Positions 10,930 through 24,369 of a stretch of DNA of 64,000 bases are shown here, one piece after another. This DNA is from Escarpia spicata. Taxonomy: Eukaryota; Annelida; Polychaeta; Sabellida; Siboglinidae. The notes below the pieces were generated by a model. The model was not told where the DNA came from, did not search any database, and saw only the letters and a program-made list of their open reading frames with translations. How positions within the stretch are numbered: the first letter of the stretch is position 1; each line of letters opens with the position of its first letter. Where the stretch lies: the NCBI GenBank assembly GCA_963995525.1, contig OZ023205.1:55016501-55080500 (forward strand), given 5' to 3'. The position numbers and the translations under genes are program-made.

Positions 10930-13572
10930 AAAACGAGAGCCAACAAGTAATCAAACTGTCGAATCTACTTGTCTACTTCGTGTAAAGGGTTTAACATATG
11001 GAGAACTTAAACTCATGTCTGGCATGCAGGATGCAGAGAAGAAGTTGCCAACATTACAGGAGATCAAAGAGTAAAGACTTTCAGAACTTACAATTTTAAC
11101 CCACAGGATGGAGGACACGACGTCCAAGCTCACCCCAACACAGTGATGTAATATCATGGCTTCCATTGAGAATGCTACAAACGTTTCACCATGAATATGG
11201 ACAGGCTGAAGTTCACCTCATCACAACCATCTGTTGCCTCCATATCCCGACGTTCTGTGGAAGTTCTGCGGTCCGCAGAACTTCCACAGAAGGTAATAAA
11301 ATCATCTTCAAGTCGGACTGTATTTTCTATGGATCAGAGGGTGATAACAAAGTAAAAGTGAAAGGCGCATGGACCAGTCAAGGCATGAGTCAGTTTGAAT
11401 TTGATGGATGGATGACTGGCGACGATGGCAGAAATCAAACAGGATGAGAAGTCATCACAAGAATACGAGGTTTTTATATGTTTGCTTGTGAAGACAAGTT
11501 CCACAAGAATTGCCGCAGGCATGAACTATATGCAACAAAACAGAGAAATGGCAAAGTACAGATGAAGAGGCACGTGTTAACCAGCTCAACTTAAAGGAAG
11601 CCCATGAAAAGGCATTTGACATAGTCTGTTGCATGGTGGTGAAGGATGTCCTGCATGATCGGAAGATGGTGAAATTGGATGACCTACAACAAGTGTACAT
11701 ACCCAGCTTAGAGAATACAGAGCACAGTAATCCTGACTATCGGAGTGAGAAATCAAAACTCAAACTTGAACGCCATGATCCCTTCAATCGCCAACTGTCC
11801 TTCTACAATATGGGGAAGTTCCAGTCAAGCATAGGGTATGAGTCACAGATTAACATCAACACAGTCGTGAAACATGCCTTCCAGTTGTTATCAACTGATG
11901 TTATCAAGACCACTGGTACATATCTTCGAGACTATCCAGGATGAGTTTGCTGAAGCACCTGATCTTAAATAACCATCAACTCCCCGTGATTTTGACAGAA
12001 TTGACACTATCGTATCAGACATTCTCCAGAAATTGTTGTTATGTCATAACTGGGATGGCAGCTCCCACATCATCCCGCACACAGAGACTTGTTATGTTAA
12101 TTGGTTAGGACATCTGCCGGGCAACAAACAATGGATCGTGGAAGCTGCCAAACACATCTTCATGAACATGCCCATGCGTTATATGTTCAGGAGTGAAAAA
12201 CTTGTAACTCTTATGAATAGAATGGGACACTGTGAAAGCTACTCCTTTACATTGGAGCTGGAGACAGTGGTAGCTGAAGCTGTTATGCAGTCGTCCACTC
12301 TTCTCTCCAACCAGATTGTCAGGTCACCACCAGGACCAATGGTATTACATTCAAAATAATTTCGAACAGTTTCTGAACGATCTCACAGGAAAAGGATCGG
12401 ATCAGTTCACACATCTCATGGATCATGTTAGAGGAAGTTGGCAGTGATGATCGTTCTGCAGAACCTGGTGACTGTCCTGAGATACCATCACAAACAAGGA
12501 AAAGGGAGACGTTGCTGAACCTGAAGTAGTCGGCCACACTAGAGAGAAGCTGATTCTGAAAGGAGAGGCAACCAAGAGACCACCTGATTTGGAAATCATC
12601 CTTGTCCAATGGTGAAAACAAGTGTCAGTTCATCAAACTGTTTCTGAAGCTGTGGCAGTGTAATGGATATTCATCAAAACTGCAAGGAAGACAAGTGATC
12701 TTCATATGTGAGGAGAATGCCACTCTGCTGTCTTCCAATGACGGCGGGACGACAGTAACCCATGAACTGCCCCTTCTGAAGTCATCACAGGAGAAAACTA
12801 ACTCAAGAGTTATCCTCTATGTTAATTAAGCGATGAGTAGGAATCACTGATTCGTTCGCGTGAAGAGCCCAGATTCAGACATCTTCTTCGTTCTTCTGCA
12901 CTATGCTGCATCGATTGGAGACATCACCATCTTGTTTGACACTAGTGTAGGAAATAAGTAAAGATTGATTGACTTCAGCAAACTAGCAGTTGATCTCGGC
13001 CAAGACAAATGTACGGCTCTGATGGTTCTGCATGCTTTCAGTGGATGTGACAGCACTAGTGCTTTCCGAGGGATTGGCAAACTCAAACCAGTGAAAACTC
13101 TATTGAAAATTCCTAAATACCTTCATGCACTCAAGAAGCTGGGAGATACATGGGACGTTGAAAGGATTGATGAGCTGGACAGCTTCACTTGTGCTGTGTA
13201 TGGTAGAGCATCAAAGGTGTCAAAAGTTGATGACTTCAGGCTAATTCGTATCAATGAGCTGTGTGCCAAGGATAACCATGTTATTCCTTCAGGTAATATT
13301 GACATGGCCAATCTACCACCATGCAAGCGCAGTCTCACCCGGAATGTCAGAAGAGTCAACTATCAAGTTGGCATATGAAAGAGAGCACATATTCTTGAGC
13401 CGGACGTCCCCAAGGTGACCAGAAACCGTGGCTGGGACATCAGTAATGGGAGCATGGAGCCATTCTGGTATGATGAAGAACCTTAGCTCACACTGATAGT
13501 GATGACGAGTCTGATATGGACATGTCTGATGGGATGGAATTATATGCTGACAGTGACAGTGATTCTGACTGA
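10930..13572 (+). pseudogene. broken ORF of the long-TIR transposon (HAFSGCDSTSAF family)
   Basis: Conserved islands in changing frames include LKLMSGMQDAEKKLPTL (near 11,015), NRMGHCESYSFTLELET (about 12,217-12,270), a WDNFD-type region after 12,350, and VLHAFSGCDSTSAFRGIGK (about 13,024-13,080) followed by a W-D-V and a CAVYGRASKV stretch. I know the order [N-x-x-GHC-x-SY ... ELET ... HAF(T/S)GCD(T/S)TSAF] from a large, poorly characterised protein family repeated in cnidarian and mollusc genomes. Its place inside long TIRs implies it is that element's transposase or accessory protein, which is inference. At least six frame breaks make it non-functional. A cysteine-aspartate HAF-GCD motif could be part of the catalytic core, but I cannot assign a DDE triad. 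Confidence 0.65.
11253..11291. repeat. perfect 39-bp palindrome (19-bp arms, 1-base centre)
   Basis: ttctgtggaagttctgcgg, then t, then its exact reverse complement. It lies within the decayed transposon ORF. It could be a local inverted duplication in the genome or a sequencing/assembly foldback. Confidence 0.95.
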
Positions 13573-14004
13573 GCATCAAAATGTGACTAATGTAATTGGT
13601 TATGTAGCTATCAATGTTTGGCAAATGTCCGTACATCAACCTAGATATTGTATGTCATTGATTGACAATTAAGATGAGAATAACCTTGTGGCATCTAACT
13701 ACATTTTGTTTTTGTCAATGTCTACCATCTAAATTAATGTCATACGAACATAATTCGCATTAAACTGAATTATCATATTGTGAGATACTGGCTTTCGATT
13801 CACGAGTTTTGGATACCATATTAAGCTAATATACATATACATTATATGAAATATATAGTGCTTTGTTTTATGCATCTGAAATTAATCTGGTGTAACTGTA
13901 TACTTGAAAACACACACATAATCTAGAGAATTTTGACATGTATGCCATCCATATTCATGGTTATCTTTGCGTTACGCCTCTTGATCCGCGACACTACGGT
14001 TAAC

Positions 14005-14105
14005 TTTGAAGCATCATATCTAATCCATTTGTAATGACAGAAAGACAATTCTTGTATCAAATGAAAGATATGATGCTACAGAGTGTTATGCATTATTATT
14101 TTGAT
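14005..14105. repeat. insert with short hairpin in the right TIR
   Basis: About 100 bp are present in the right TIR and absent from the left, flanked by gtgtcgcgg-type and ctctttaagat-type TIR text. Within it gcatcatatc and gatatgatgc face each other. It is probably a small non-autonomous insertion after the TIRs diverged. Confidence 0.5.
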
Positions 14106-14494
14106 CTTAAAGAGGTCATGGGATCAAGGGAAATTTATATATTAAAAAAAATAATGATGTCATCTATGCGGTCACGAGTGAGAATGGGGTATAGTTATTC
14201 TATGCTAATTACGGCACACGCCATAACAGTAAATATATATCGAATGCTATTATAATGATCAGCAGATGAAAACCGTCAATTCGACATATCATAAGTACAT
14301 ATTGAGACACATATGACTATACAATGACGATTGTGGTGTGGGTGATTAAATACCACGCGACATTGAAGACAAATACGATATTTCAGGGTACCATGCAAGA
14401 TAGGTTGGAAATGGGTAGTGAGACCCAACTTTTTCACTGTTACCACTTGAAATCATTTTCAAGGGACCCAAAAGCTAAACAAAACATGGGTTGG

Positions 14495-15290
<796 letters not shown>

Positions 15291-15299
15291 GCAAGGAAG

Positions 15300-16195
15300 A
15301 AATAAATAAAGTTGAATTTACAAACTTTGAGGACTTTTGATAGATACTAAATTAACATGGAAAAACATATTTATATGATAAAATCTAAACTCTCAAAGAG
15401 TTGTGCCATAATGTATAAAGCCAGCTTTGTCATTAACAAACGTGGAATGCTTATTTTATACCATTCTCTCTTTCTACCATACATTATGTATTGCAATGAA
15501 GCATGGAGCAATACGTATGCTACTATCTTAAATTGTTTTGTATTGTTACAAATGAAAGTGGTGCGTTTAAATGGTAGAGCTAAGTGGTTGGATCATCACA
15601 CTTCTTCTCTATTCTCTCAATTACGTAACTTGAAAATATCAATATATTGTTGAATTACGTACTGCACTTATTATGTACAAAGCAAATAGCAATTTGCTAC
15701 CAGTTAATTTACTTAAGTTGTTTACTTTATACAGTACTGTCTATGCAACTAGCCAAATTCCAGCTTTTAAACAACATTTTGCTGACACCAATTTAAAGAG
15801 AATGTGTCTTTTGTTGAAAAATGTAATACTATGGAATTCTCTAAACAACTCTGTAATATTATCCAGAAACGTCCATGGTTTTAAAAATACACTGATAATA
15901 TTTTGCTTACCTGCTAAAATGTATTGTCTATATTGCACTTCACAAATTGCTATACTTTAACACAAGTGGTTTTGGTGATAGATATTTCATTCTTCTAAAA
16001 TATAAATCGTATCTTGTAATCACGCATGTTGCATATTGCAATATATTTTTGATTGTAATTATATCCATTGTAATTTGGGCATGTGTTATAAGAGACACAG
16101 TTCTTCTTGCCCTTTTCTACTTCCAAACTGTGATTTACAATTGTATGTTTGGCATTTTTGTGTATTGTAATTGTTGTTGTTGAAATAAACATATC
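15300..16195 (+). pseudogene. LINE-A, 3' part: reverse transcriptase C-terminus and 3' end
   Basis: GLLIDTKLTWKNI (about 15,330) is the post-palm motif usually seen as GV-ID-KLTW. It is followed by ILYHSLFLPYIMYCNEAW at 15,450-15,510 and the C-terminal region at 15,673-15,960 (MYKANSNLLP, LWNSLNN). The 3' end is near ttgaaataaac at 16,181-16,191. The palm motifs with the F/YADD box, expected between this part and the 5' part, are missing, so sequence was lost at the interruption. Confidence 0.75.
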
Positions 16196-16499
16196 CAGGT
16201 ACAGAATTGAGTTGGATGATTTAATTAGCTGGATAATGTATCTGATTGACCACGCCAAACTGTCCAGTCTAGTTTGCTTCTTTAACGTTTTTACCATAAC
16301 GGCATAGACAAAACTGGAAGTCTATTTGATATTACATTACTATTCTAAGCAAACGAGACCTGGACCGTGTAGGTACCAGCGCTAGGCCAAGAAGCCAAAT
16401 CATTATCACATGAGTGGTCTACGAAGCTGCTGAAGATCGCGTGGCATGACAATATACCAAACATTGGAAGGTTCACCTAGATAAATATGGATATCTCAC
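16196..16499. other. non-coding stretch, nothing recognised
   Basis: No shared repeat, domain or paired splice signals were seen. Confidence 0.4.
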
Positions 16500-16695
16500 A
16501 GCACGCACACGAACACACACGAACAGACACACAAACACACACACACACACACATCCCTGTTCTCCTAAAGTGCTGCTCTCCAAATGTGACGGTGGGGACA
16601 ATTTCTCCATCGACCCCAAATATGAGAGACACACACGCAAGCACGCCACGACGCACGCACGCACGCACGCACACCACACACCCACCCACATGCAC
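16500..16695. repeat. CA/ACGC-rich simple repeats
   Basis: Two short blocks, acacacacacacacac near 16,535-16,553 and an acgc run near 16,650-16,690, with unique sequence between. Confidence 0.85.
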
Positions 16696-16849
16696 GCACC
16701 TGGATATTTTTACACGTCAAATCGCAGATAGTGTGCTGACCCCTTAAATGCTTTGCTATAACCAAAGCAATTATATACCAAGCATAGTCACTCAGCGATC
16801 GGCCATTTTAAATTGGATGGTGGCGCCATCTACTGGATAGCGTATACAG

Positions 16850-17010
16850 CGCAGCAAATATGACCGCCGAGCCAGGACGGCGTCCTTGTGGTGGCTCATG
16901 TTGTGCCGTGTTTGGGTGCAACAACCGTTCATAAAAAAGCATTCCTTTACATTTCCGAAAGACCCAACAAGGTCAGGAAAATATGTATAAATATTGTAAC
17001 GGTACCGGTC
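16850..17010 (+). pseudogene. degenerate THAP-domain fragment
   Basis: One frame reads CCAVFGCNNRS, the C-x(4)-C start of a THAP zinc finger, followed by a stop. In a neighbouring frame FPKDP follows, the conserved start of the second loop. The rest (W, C-x-x-H, AVPTIF) is not found. It is a short, frameshifted remnant of a second THAP gene or transposon lying about 1 kb upstream of the Kolobok-like element. Family membership is likely; origin unknown. Confidence 0.45.
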
Positions 17011-17719
17011 CATTTGTTTGGGCCGCCAACTAAATTGACACTGGTGTCGTGTAATCATAGACATAATTAAATATATTAGTTCCCATCTACATGCTGATTT
17101 GAATAAGCTGTTTAAATAAAAATCGGAACCAGTATTTGTATAAACGTGTCAGTATTCGAAATCAGTAACATTTATTTGATCGACTGAATGCAAACAAACG
17201 GTTAGAAAGGTTGTTTTAGACAATGAAATGTCGGTGACACTAGTTAACGTACCACGGGCACGGACGCCGCCGGATTTTGTATATATACTGGACCACTCGG
17301 TTTCTGCCTCATCTTGTTTAAAATCATCACTGTGCGACAAATCGCAGCGCATTCACTGAATAAACTCCACGTAATAATATAAACCATAAATGCCTTGATC
17401 AGTTGTAGCATCATTCGTTTCATTGTGTGACAACACGCAATATATTACACACCACAGTTATAGTTATACCTCTGAAGTATTACAATATAATTTATGTGTG
17501 ACATAATGCATTATAGAATGTCACACTGCTCTCTTGAGTAACAGAGGCAGGGATATGAACATTATTTCACAACATTTGCATGTAGAATCAAAACAGTTAT
17601 CATTATATGATACACGGTGGCATTTTTATTTAAGATATTGTTCGCAATTACACAAAAGTGTCCTTTGGCTGCCGGACAACAGGTTTATATTGGCCTATGC
17701 ACGCACACATCCCCGATCT
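17011..17719. other. non-coding stretch, nothing recognised
   Basis: No reading frame with a known domain. A short cgccatctgtgg-like motif near 17,775 belongs to the next repeat. Confidence 0.4.
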
Positions 17720-17992
17720 TATTTCTGTTGTCGCCATTTACGACGTTGATTGCGCTGCTGTTTTTATTTCACAGTGACGCCATCTGTGGAATAACTAAAA
17801 CATTATAAATAAGTACGTTCGTGTTGTTTTCAAAATCAGTTGGTAAATCGGAGGCACGTGGTCCAAGGTGCGAATACATAGAGAAAAAGGCAAGTAGACA
17901 TCAGTCTTTTGAAGGAAAAAACTTACAATGGTTCCAAGATGTATCAATACGCCTACTATGCTTCCAAGTTAGTGTGTTCATGTAATGATTAA
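17720..17992 (+). repeat. repeat R3a, left half, interrupted by the Kolobok-like element
   Basis: It begins ttctgttgtcgcc and matches 36,236-36,492 and 60,279-60,540 closely, including ggaataactaaaac, gtggtccaagg and tccaagatgtatcaata. The match continues on the far side of the transposon at 29,281-29,356. R3 has no coding capacity and its class is unknown. Confidence 0.85.
17989..17992. repeat. TTAA target-site duplication, left
   Basis: TTAA directly before the first base of the left terminus (aggaaataaaagcatg). The same four bases follow the right terminus at 29,281-29,284. The related copy at 60,537-60,540 has a single TTAA and the one at 36,489-36,492 has TTCA, as expected for unoccupied sites. 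Confidence 0.85.
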
Positions 17993-18016
17993 AGGAAATA
18001 AAAGCATGTATTGCTT
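17993..18016 (+). repeat. left terminal inverted repeat of the Kolobok-like element
   Basis: aggaaataaaagcatgtatt. It pairs with 29,257-29,280. Confidence 0.8.
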
Positions 18017-18171
18017 GAATTCATATTAAATTAGATCCTGCTATATATCTCCATGTCCACCAAGCCAAAAAAATAAAAAAATAAAAAATTTAGAAATTCA
18101 AAATTTTAAGCTGTGCATCCGGACGTTTTCGAATATGCATATTTTTTGCGCGCTTTTTGGGATGTTGAGAT

Positions 18172-18191
18172 GTGACGTCAGACATGACTCT
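18172..18191 (+). promoter_or_regulatory. CRE plus AP-1-like motif upstream of the THAP gene
   Basis: GTGACGTCA, four variable bases, TGACTCT, lying 79 bp before the THAP ATG and 179 bp from the left terminus. The identical layout recurs inverted at 29,072-29,091, 189 bp from the right terminus and 56 bp before the other gene's ATG. It may be a shared promoter module or a remnant of longer subterminal inverted repeats. Confidence 0.5.
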
Positions 18192-20780
18192 GCCGATACA
18201 GCGACCGCTTGTTTCCATTCATTCTCAGCAATATGACAGCAGAGGTGACTGTGTAATGCGAATATCATCATGGTTCATTGTGCGGCATTCGGTTGTAATG
18301 CAAACTCTTCTAAACTTAGAGCAACTCATCATTTTTTTCAGTTCCTTACGGATCCAGTTTTATTGAAGAAATGGATCGCAAAAATCAAGCGAGCTAACTT
18401 CAAGCCGACGAAACATAGCCGGCTTTGCTCCGCTAATTTTGAGAAAAACTGTTTTGATCGCGATCCGGAGATGTTGGCAACCCTTGGATATCCTGGTGCT
18501 CGAATATCATAGAAAAGCCATGCAGTCCCAACAATATTCCCGGCAATAGAAGCTGCATTGATGCCGTCAATCCGCAGAAGACAGGCGTCGGCACGGGCAG
18601 GATCGACGGCCTCTTTGCCCGAGTCGAAGGCAAACGGGTCTCGCAAGCGTAGTTCCAGTGCCGCTGCCGCGGTCACTACAGCCGGCTCAGCAACCACACC
18701 CATGGCTTCTTAGAGGTACCAGGTTCCTTCTACGAGTGATGAATTTATGAGGTCTGCTTACCGAAAGCGGCAATGTTCTAGTATAAGGCCTGTACTGGAC
18801 GGTCTCGTGTGTGTCCAAATAAGTTATTAAACTTATTGTCATTGTATCCCATTGGTTCCAATCATATCACGTATCTTATATTCTAAATGTTGTAGTTATG
18901 CACGATACTACTATACTAAATCTACATAGGTTCAGTTTTGTGGAAAATTTGATAGTGTAATCAAATCGATTCAGATGACTGTTTTTTATCATTATCATGG
19001 TTACAGGAATGTAAGGCAATAAAACAAAAACGTCAACAAATTAAGTGATGCTAGTTTGTAAGTTATGCATTTGATTAATCTATTTACTTTTACATGCAAA
19101 TAAGAAATAATAATTTTTATTATACTCGTTGCCGAGTCAGGTTAGTCTGTTATCATCAGTTGTTTAAACCGTAAGAAGTAATACTTGGATGTAGAACATT
19201 GCAATGTGAATTTGCAAATGAGAAGAATAATTATATTTCCAAATGTATTTAACGTTGAATTTGCATAAATTAATGATTATTTTTCATACATAACATTTGT
19301 TGTTTTTTAAATGACAATACTTGGACTTTATGAAAGTGCCATGAGGTTTGATCAACATCAAATATATGTACACATAAAGTACTATGCATAAGTTATATAT
19401 TTAAAAAAGTGTTCAGTCTCACTCTCATAGTTGGAACCAGTTGCTGGCAATCTCCTCCTCTGACACATGACTCAATAAAGTCTTATGTCATCAATGACTT
19501 GCTGAAGAATTATCTCCCATCAGTAGTCTCTGTAGAAACAGTTTGTTACACTGTTTGGCACCTGTCTGCTAATCCAGCGAAGTGGACTCCTTTGTTTTGA
19601 CTCCTCCACTTGACTGAGGAACTAAGTGTAGTGTTTGCCTGAGTCACATGATCAAAGATCAAATTTAATTAATTACCAGTTGACATTGTACTTTGTAACA
19701 AATGCACCAGCCACCTCCAGCTGGCCCACTGCATTCTCCCTCCAATGAAAATAGTTATCTGAACCTGATCTACTGGTAATTAAAGCATGCTAGGGGGAAA
19801 TGGCAGGAACTGAGTAACATGGATTTGACATGTCGGATACTCATTTATAACATGTTATATGAACACTTGATGTTTAAATTAACAATTTTTTTGTTTATTG
19901 TTATTAATTATATTAATGTAACTGAGTAAATTAACACGGTAACAACTAGAATTAACCCATGCGATTAACCCATGCCCAACACCAACCTAATCAATATGAG
20001 ACCATTGCAACTGGTAAACCTTGCAGGTAGATGTGATTAATTATTATTAATATTGAATGGTTACCACACTGAACACCCTGTAGATTACAGTATATATATC
20101 CATCGAGTTAATACTATATTATGTTTAAGTTTTCAAAAGTAATGTTTCAATAAATATAATTCTTACAGTAGATGCAGCTTTCATAACACACACTATTGTA
20201 ACACACAAGTACTGTTACATTTGTTACTATAGAATGTTTAATATTTCAATAGTAATTTATTGATTTGTATTTTCATACCTCCAGTGCACAGGCCTGTGGT
20301 GAATTACGTTACAGTGTAATGTATTGCTATTGCCTAGTTTCCATTTTATTACAATTGCATATTGAAGACAATGTACATCATGTAATATATACTATTACAT
20401 TTGAAGGTATTACCATTACATTTTGAATTGGAACTACAGTATGTACTGAGATAAATATTTAGAACACAAATATAACTATCGTAACTTGTTTTATCTAATA
20501 ACAACGTCTACGGATAGAACATGTTTTTTTTATGTGTCTGTATAACATGAATGAATGGAAAACAAAGGAAGCATTGCTAATTACTAGCACAAGTCATGAT
20601 GTTTTTCACACCTGCTGTAGCTGAAGCTCAGTCATGTACCAAGGACCATTATTCGGCTCCCACATTATTCATGGGATGGATGTTGGCAATCATAAAACCT
20701 GGATGAACTAGTTCAATAGGATATAGAAAGCATAATTCAATTTGTATTTTGATGCAGCAGATATTAATAAATATGTATAT

Positions 20781-20781
20781 G

Positions 20782-20841
<60 letters not shown>

Positions 20842-20852
20842 CATATATATAT
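20781..20852. repeat. (TA)n microsatellite in transposase intron 1
   Basis: Alternating TA with a few TACA interruptions. Confidence 0.95.
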
Positions 20853-21560
20853 AATATACCAATTACTATTACATTGTTTTTGTTATTATATTGTACTTTG
20901 TTCAACTTATTGTTACTAATACGTATTATTATTATTACACCACTCCTGGAGCAGGCTTCCTATTGTGACTATAAAATTTAGTATTGCAGGATTGTACATG
21001 TCAGCAGTCACATCTATTACATATTGTTATGACAGTAACTATATCAGCGGATAAGGATTCTACTAGTGATGTTAAAAAAATTCATTAATGAATTTATTTG
21101 ATTTTTAACTTAATAATGTTATTATTTATTTGTATTTTTCACAACTAGGCAAATAGTCTTTTCACACTTGGAAGCTAGGGAAATGACCACTAGACAAATT
21201 AATGTACTCCTTTCTGACAAGATGATAAAGACAGGATTTTGTTAGCATTTTGTCAGAAACCTACAACAATTTATTTTTTGGCAAATTCTATAAGGGTAAT
21301 TTGTTATTTCAGTTAGTTGCTAACATACTGGCAGCAGCTCGAGATAGTCTACCGTCGACCAAGAATGGGTCATCTGAAGATACAGCAAGTGAATATGACA
21401 GCTCTCGTACGGATTCCTGTGATACAGAGGATTCCACACCTGTGACAGTGACAGCTTCCACTCCAAAATGGAGCAGCAAATGCTTTCAGGTTAACATCAG
21501 GCCATCAACTCGCACGAGAAGAGTGTAAGCAGTCTGTGCATCAGAGCAGGTGACATCAGC

Positions 21561-21705
21561 AGTGAGGTCAATGAGGTCAGTGAGGTCAGTGAGGTCAGTG
21601 AGGTCAGTGAGGTCAGTGAGGTCAGTGAGGTCAGTGATGTCAGTGATGTCAGTGATGTCAGTGAGGTCAGTGAGGTCAGTGAGGTCAGTGAGGTCAGTGA
21701 GTGTG
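21561..21705 (+). repeat. 9-bp minisatellite (gtgaggtca)n in intron 2
   Basis: About fifteen units of gtgaggtca, with three consecutive gtgatgtca variants in the middle. The unit is a multiple of three, so frames stay open (VRS repeats on +). Donor gttaac at 21,490 and acceptor cag before 21,709 would remove it in frame, so I treat it as intronic. Confidence 0.9.
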
Positions 21706-23496
21706 CAGTGCAGATTGTTGACTGGTCCGATTAGTGACTCGAGTGACTCAAACGGGGAGGAAGTGACATCTGCTGCAGATCCAGAGTATGTTTGCTCCGA
21801 CAATGAGTCGACTAGTCGTGACAGCAGTTACAGTGATAGCGATGACCACGTCGACCAGTACACTGACACAGAGGAGGGTGTTGCAAACAAGACTCCCTTG
21901 AGGAAAGATTGCTGACCTTCCAAGGAGAGGTACTTCTTGGTGGCAAAGTCTTCACTCCGTCATCTTTTCGCACGTTGCCGAAACTGCAGCGGCCAAACCA
22001 ATGTCGTAGTGCAGCAGTTTCTCGGCTCAATGGTGGTGGTGAATGCGAGATGTCTGCAAGGCCACAAGATGCAATGGAAGAGCCAGCCCACACATGGGAC
22101 AATGCCATGGGGCAATCTAAGGTGTGCTGCAGCCATATTGTTCAGTGGAAGCAGTGTGTCTCAGGTCATAACCCTCTCAAAGCACCTTGCATTGCCACTG
22201 TTCTCACATCACACATACAACAAACTGCAAAAATGCTACCTGGTGCCTGGAGTTGTGGATACATGGCAAAGCCAACAAAGTGCAATGCTGTCTGATATTG
22301 CTGGCCAGAACCTAGTAGTCGGAGGTGACGGCAGGTGCGACTCGCCAGGATTCTCTGCCAAGTATGGCAGTTATACAGTGATGGACCTGCAGCGACAGAG
22401 GGTGATTGATGTGCAGGTTGTGCAGGTATTTAAAATTACAACTCCTTCATAATAATAATATATAATTACATATGTTTATTGCAATAAATACTTCATTTAT
22501 ATAATAAATGAAGTGCAATAATTCCCAACTGAGTGGATTGATGTGCTGTACATTGTGTAAAACGGATGTTTAATGCGTACAGTGTATTATATGCTAGGAG
22601 GTTCATAAGCACCCACTGCTACAATCGCAGGTTAAAAAAAACCATCCTCAAACATATCAAGCTACAGGCTTGTATGAATATATACACACACATATATATA
22701 TATCATTAAAGATTAATTCCATTTATTAAATTATTAATAATTTTTTCCTTATACTAATTCAATTAATTGCCAATTAAGTATTTACAAATAAACAATTGTG
22801 GATAACGGGTCTGTATTACTAATCAGAGAAATACTGTGTGGGTTTGTTATTCAGGCAGGGGTAATCATACATTGTTTTTTTATAAAACCCCCATTACATG
22901 CCTCCTGAAGGACACTAGGTTCTGTGCCTGGATAATCAGTGGTTGATGGGCAGCGCTTGTTGTGGTTGCAGACCAATCCTAAAGTGACTGTCCCAAGAAG
23001 TGTTACGAGGTCAGCAGTTCTGTGCATACGGAACTGGAAGGCCTGAAACGAGCGCTTGCATTTCTTCAGTCCCGTGGATGCAACCCAAACAGGTTTGTCA
23101 CCGACCGACATGTCCAGATAAAGAAGTACATGCGAGAACAGCACCCAACATACATACAACATCATATAACAGCATACAACATCAGTTTGATGTATGGCAT
23201 GTCGCCAAAGGTAGGTCAATTGCTTGAAACAGTGCAAATTGGTTTCAACTGCAACTTTTTACACTTTTTATTCATTTCATTGTATATCATAGGCTTTTCA
23301 GGCAAGGGTATTCTAATTAGCTTGCTAGCAGACAGGCGGAGAGTACATGTGCATGCATACAAGAATGTATACGTGACAATCTATGAATAAAAGTATGACT
23401 GTTCCAATTGTTGTAATTGAGTACACGAGTACTGCGTATATCGAACCAGCGTCTGCTTGCTGATAGAATGATCATTATATAGCAAATACAAATAAT

Positions 23497-23815
<319 letters not shown>

Positions 23816-24180
23816 ATCAGGAGCGTATGTAATCATATGTAACTGGGCTGCTACATCAAATGGCGATGACAGCGACCTCAAGTGTGCCAAGTGGATGTCT
23901 CTCGTAAATCACATCACTAACATCCATGAGGGACACAGCGACAAGTTCCCAAGATGTGAACACGGACAGTTCGAGGAACGACAGTGGATCACAACGGGTG
24001 AGTACAATGATTGCTTTATAATGGTTGACAGTGCAGTCTAATGTTTTACAGCAATTTCATTACTTTGATACAATGCTGCTTGCACTACATTATGCAGGCA
24101 GTTAAGTAAAATATTGTGCTTTTTTAGGTATAATATTGTTGTATGTTTGTGTGTGTCTCTCTGTCTGTGTGTGAATTGAT

Positions 24181-24369
<189 letters not shown>

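Noticed and set aside
18338..18703. 121-residue minus-strand frame rich in Ala
   Set aside because: It is the antisense shadow of the THAP exon, with no start context, domain or splice partner.
21913..21915. TGA in transposase exon 3 as selenocysteine
   Set aside because: No hairpin of SECIS type was seen, the family has no selenoprotein members I know of, and another nonsense codon lies in exon 1.
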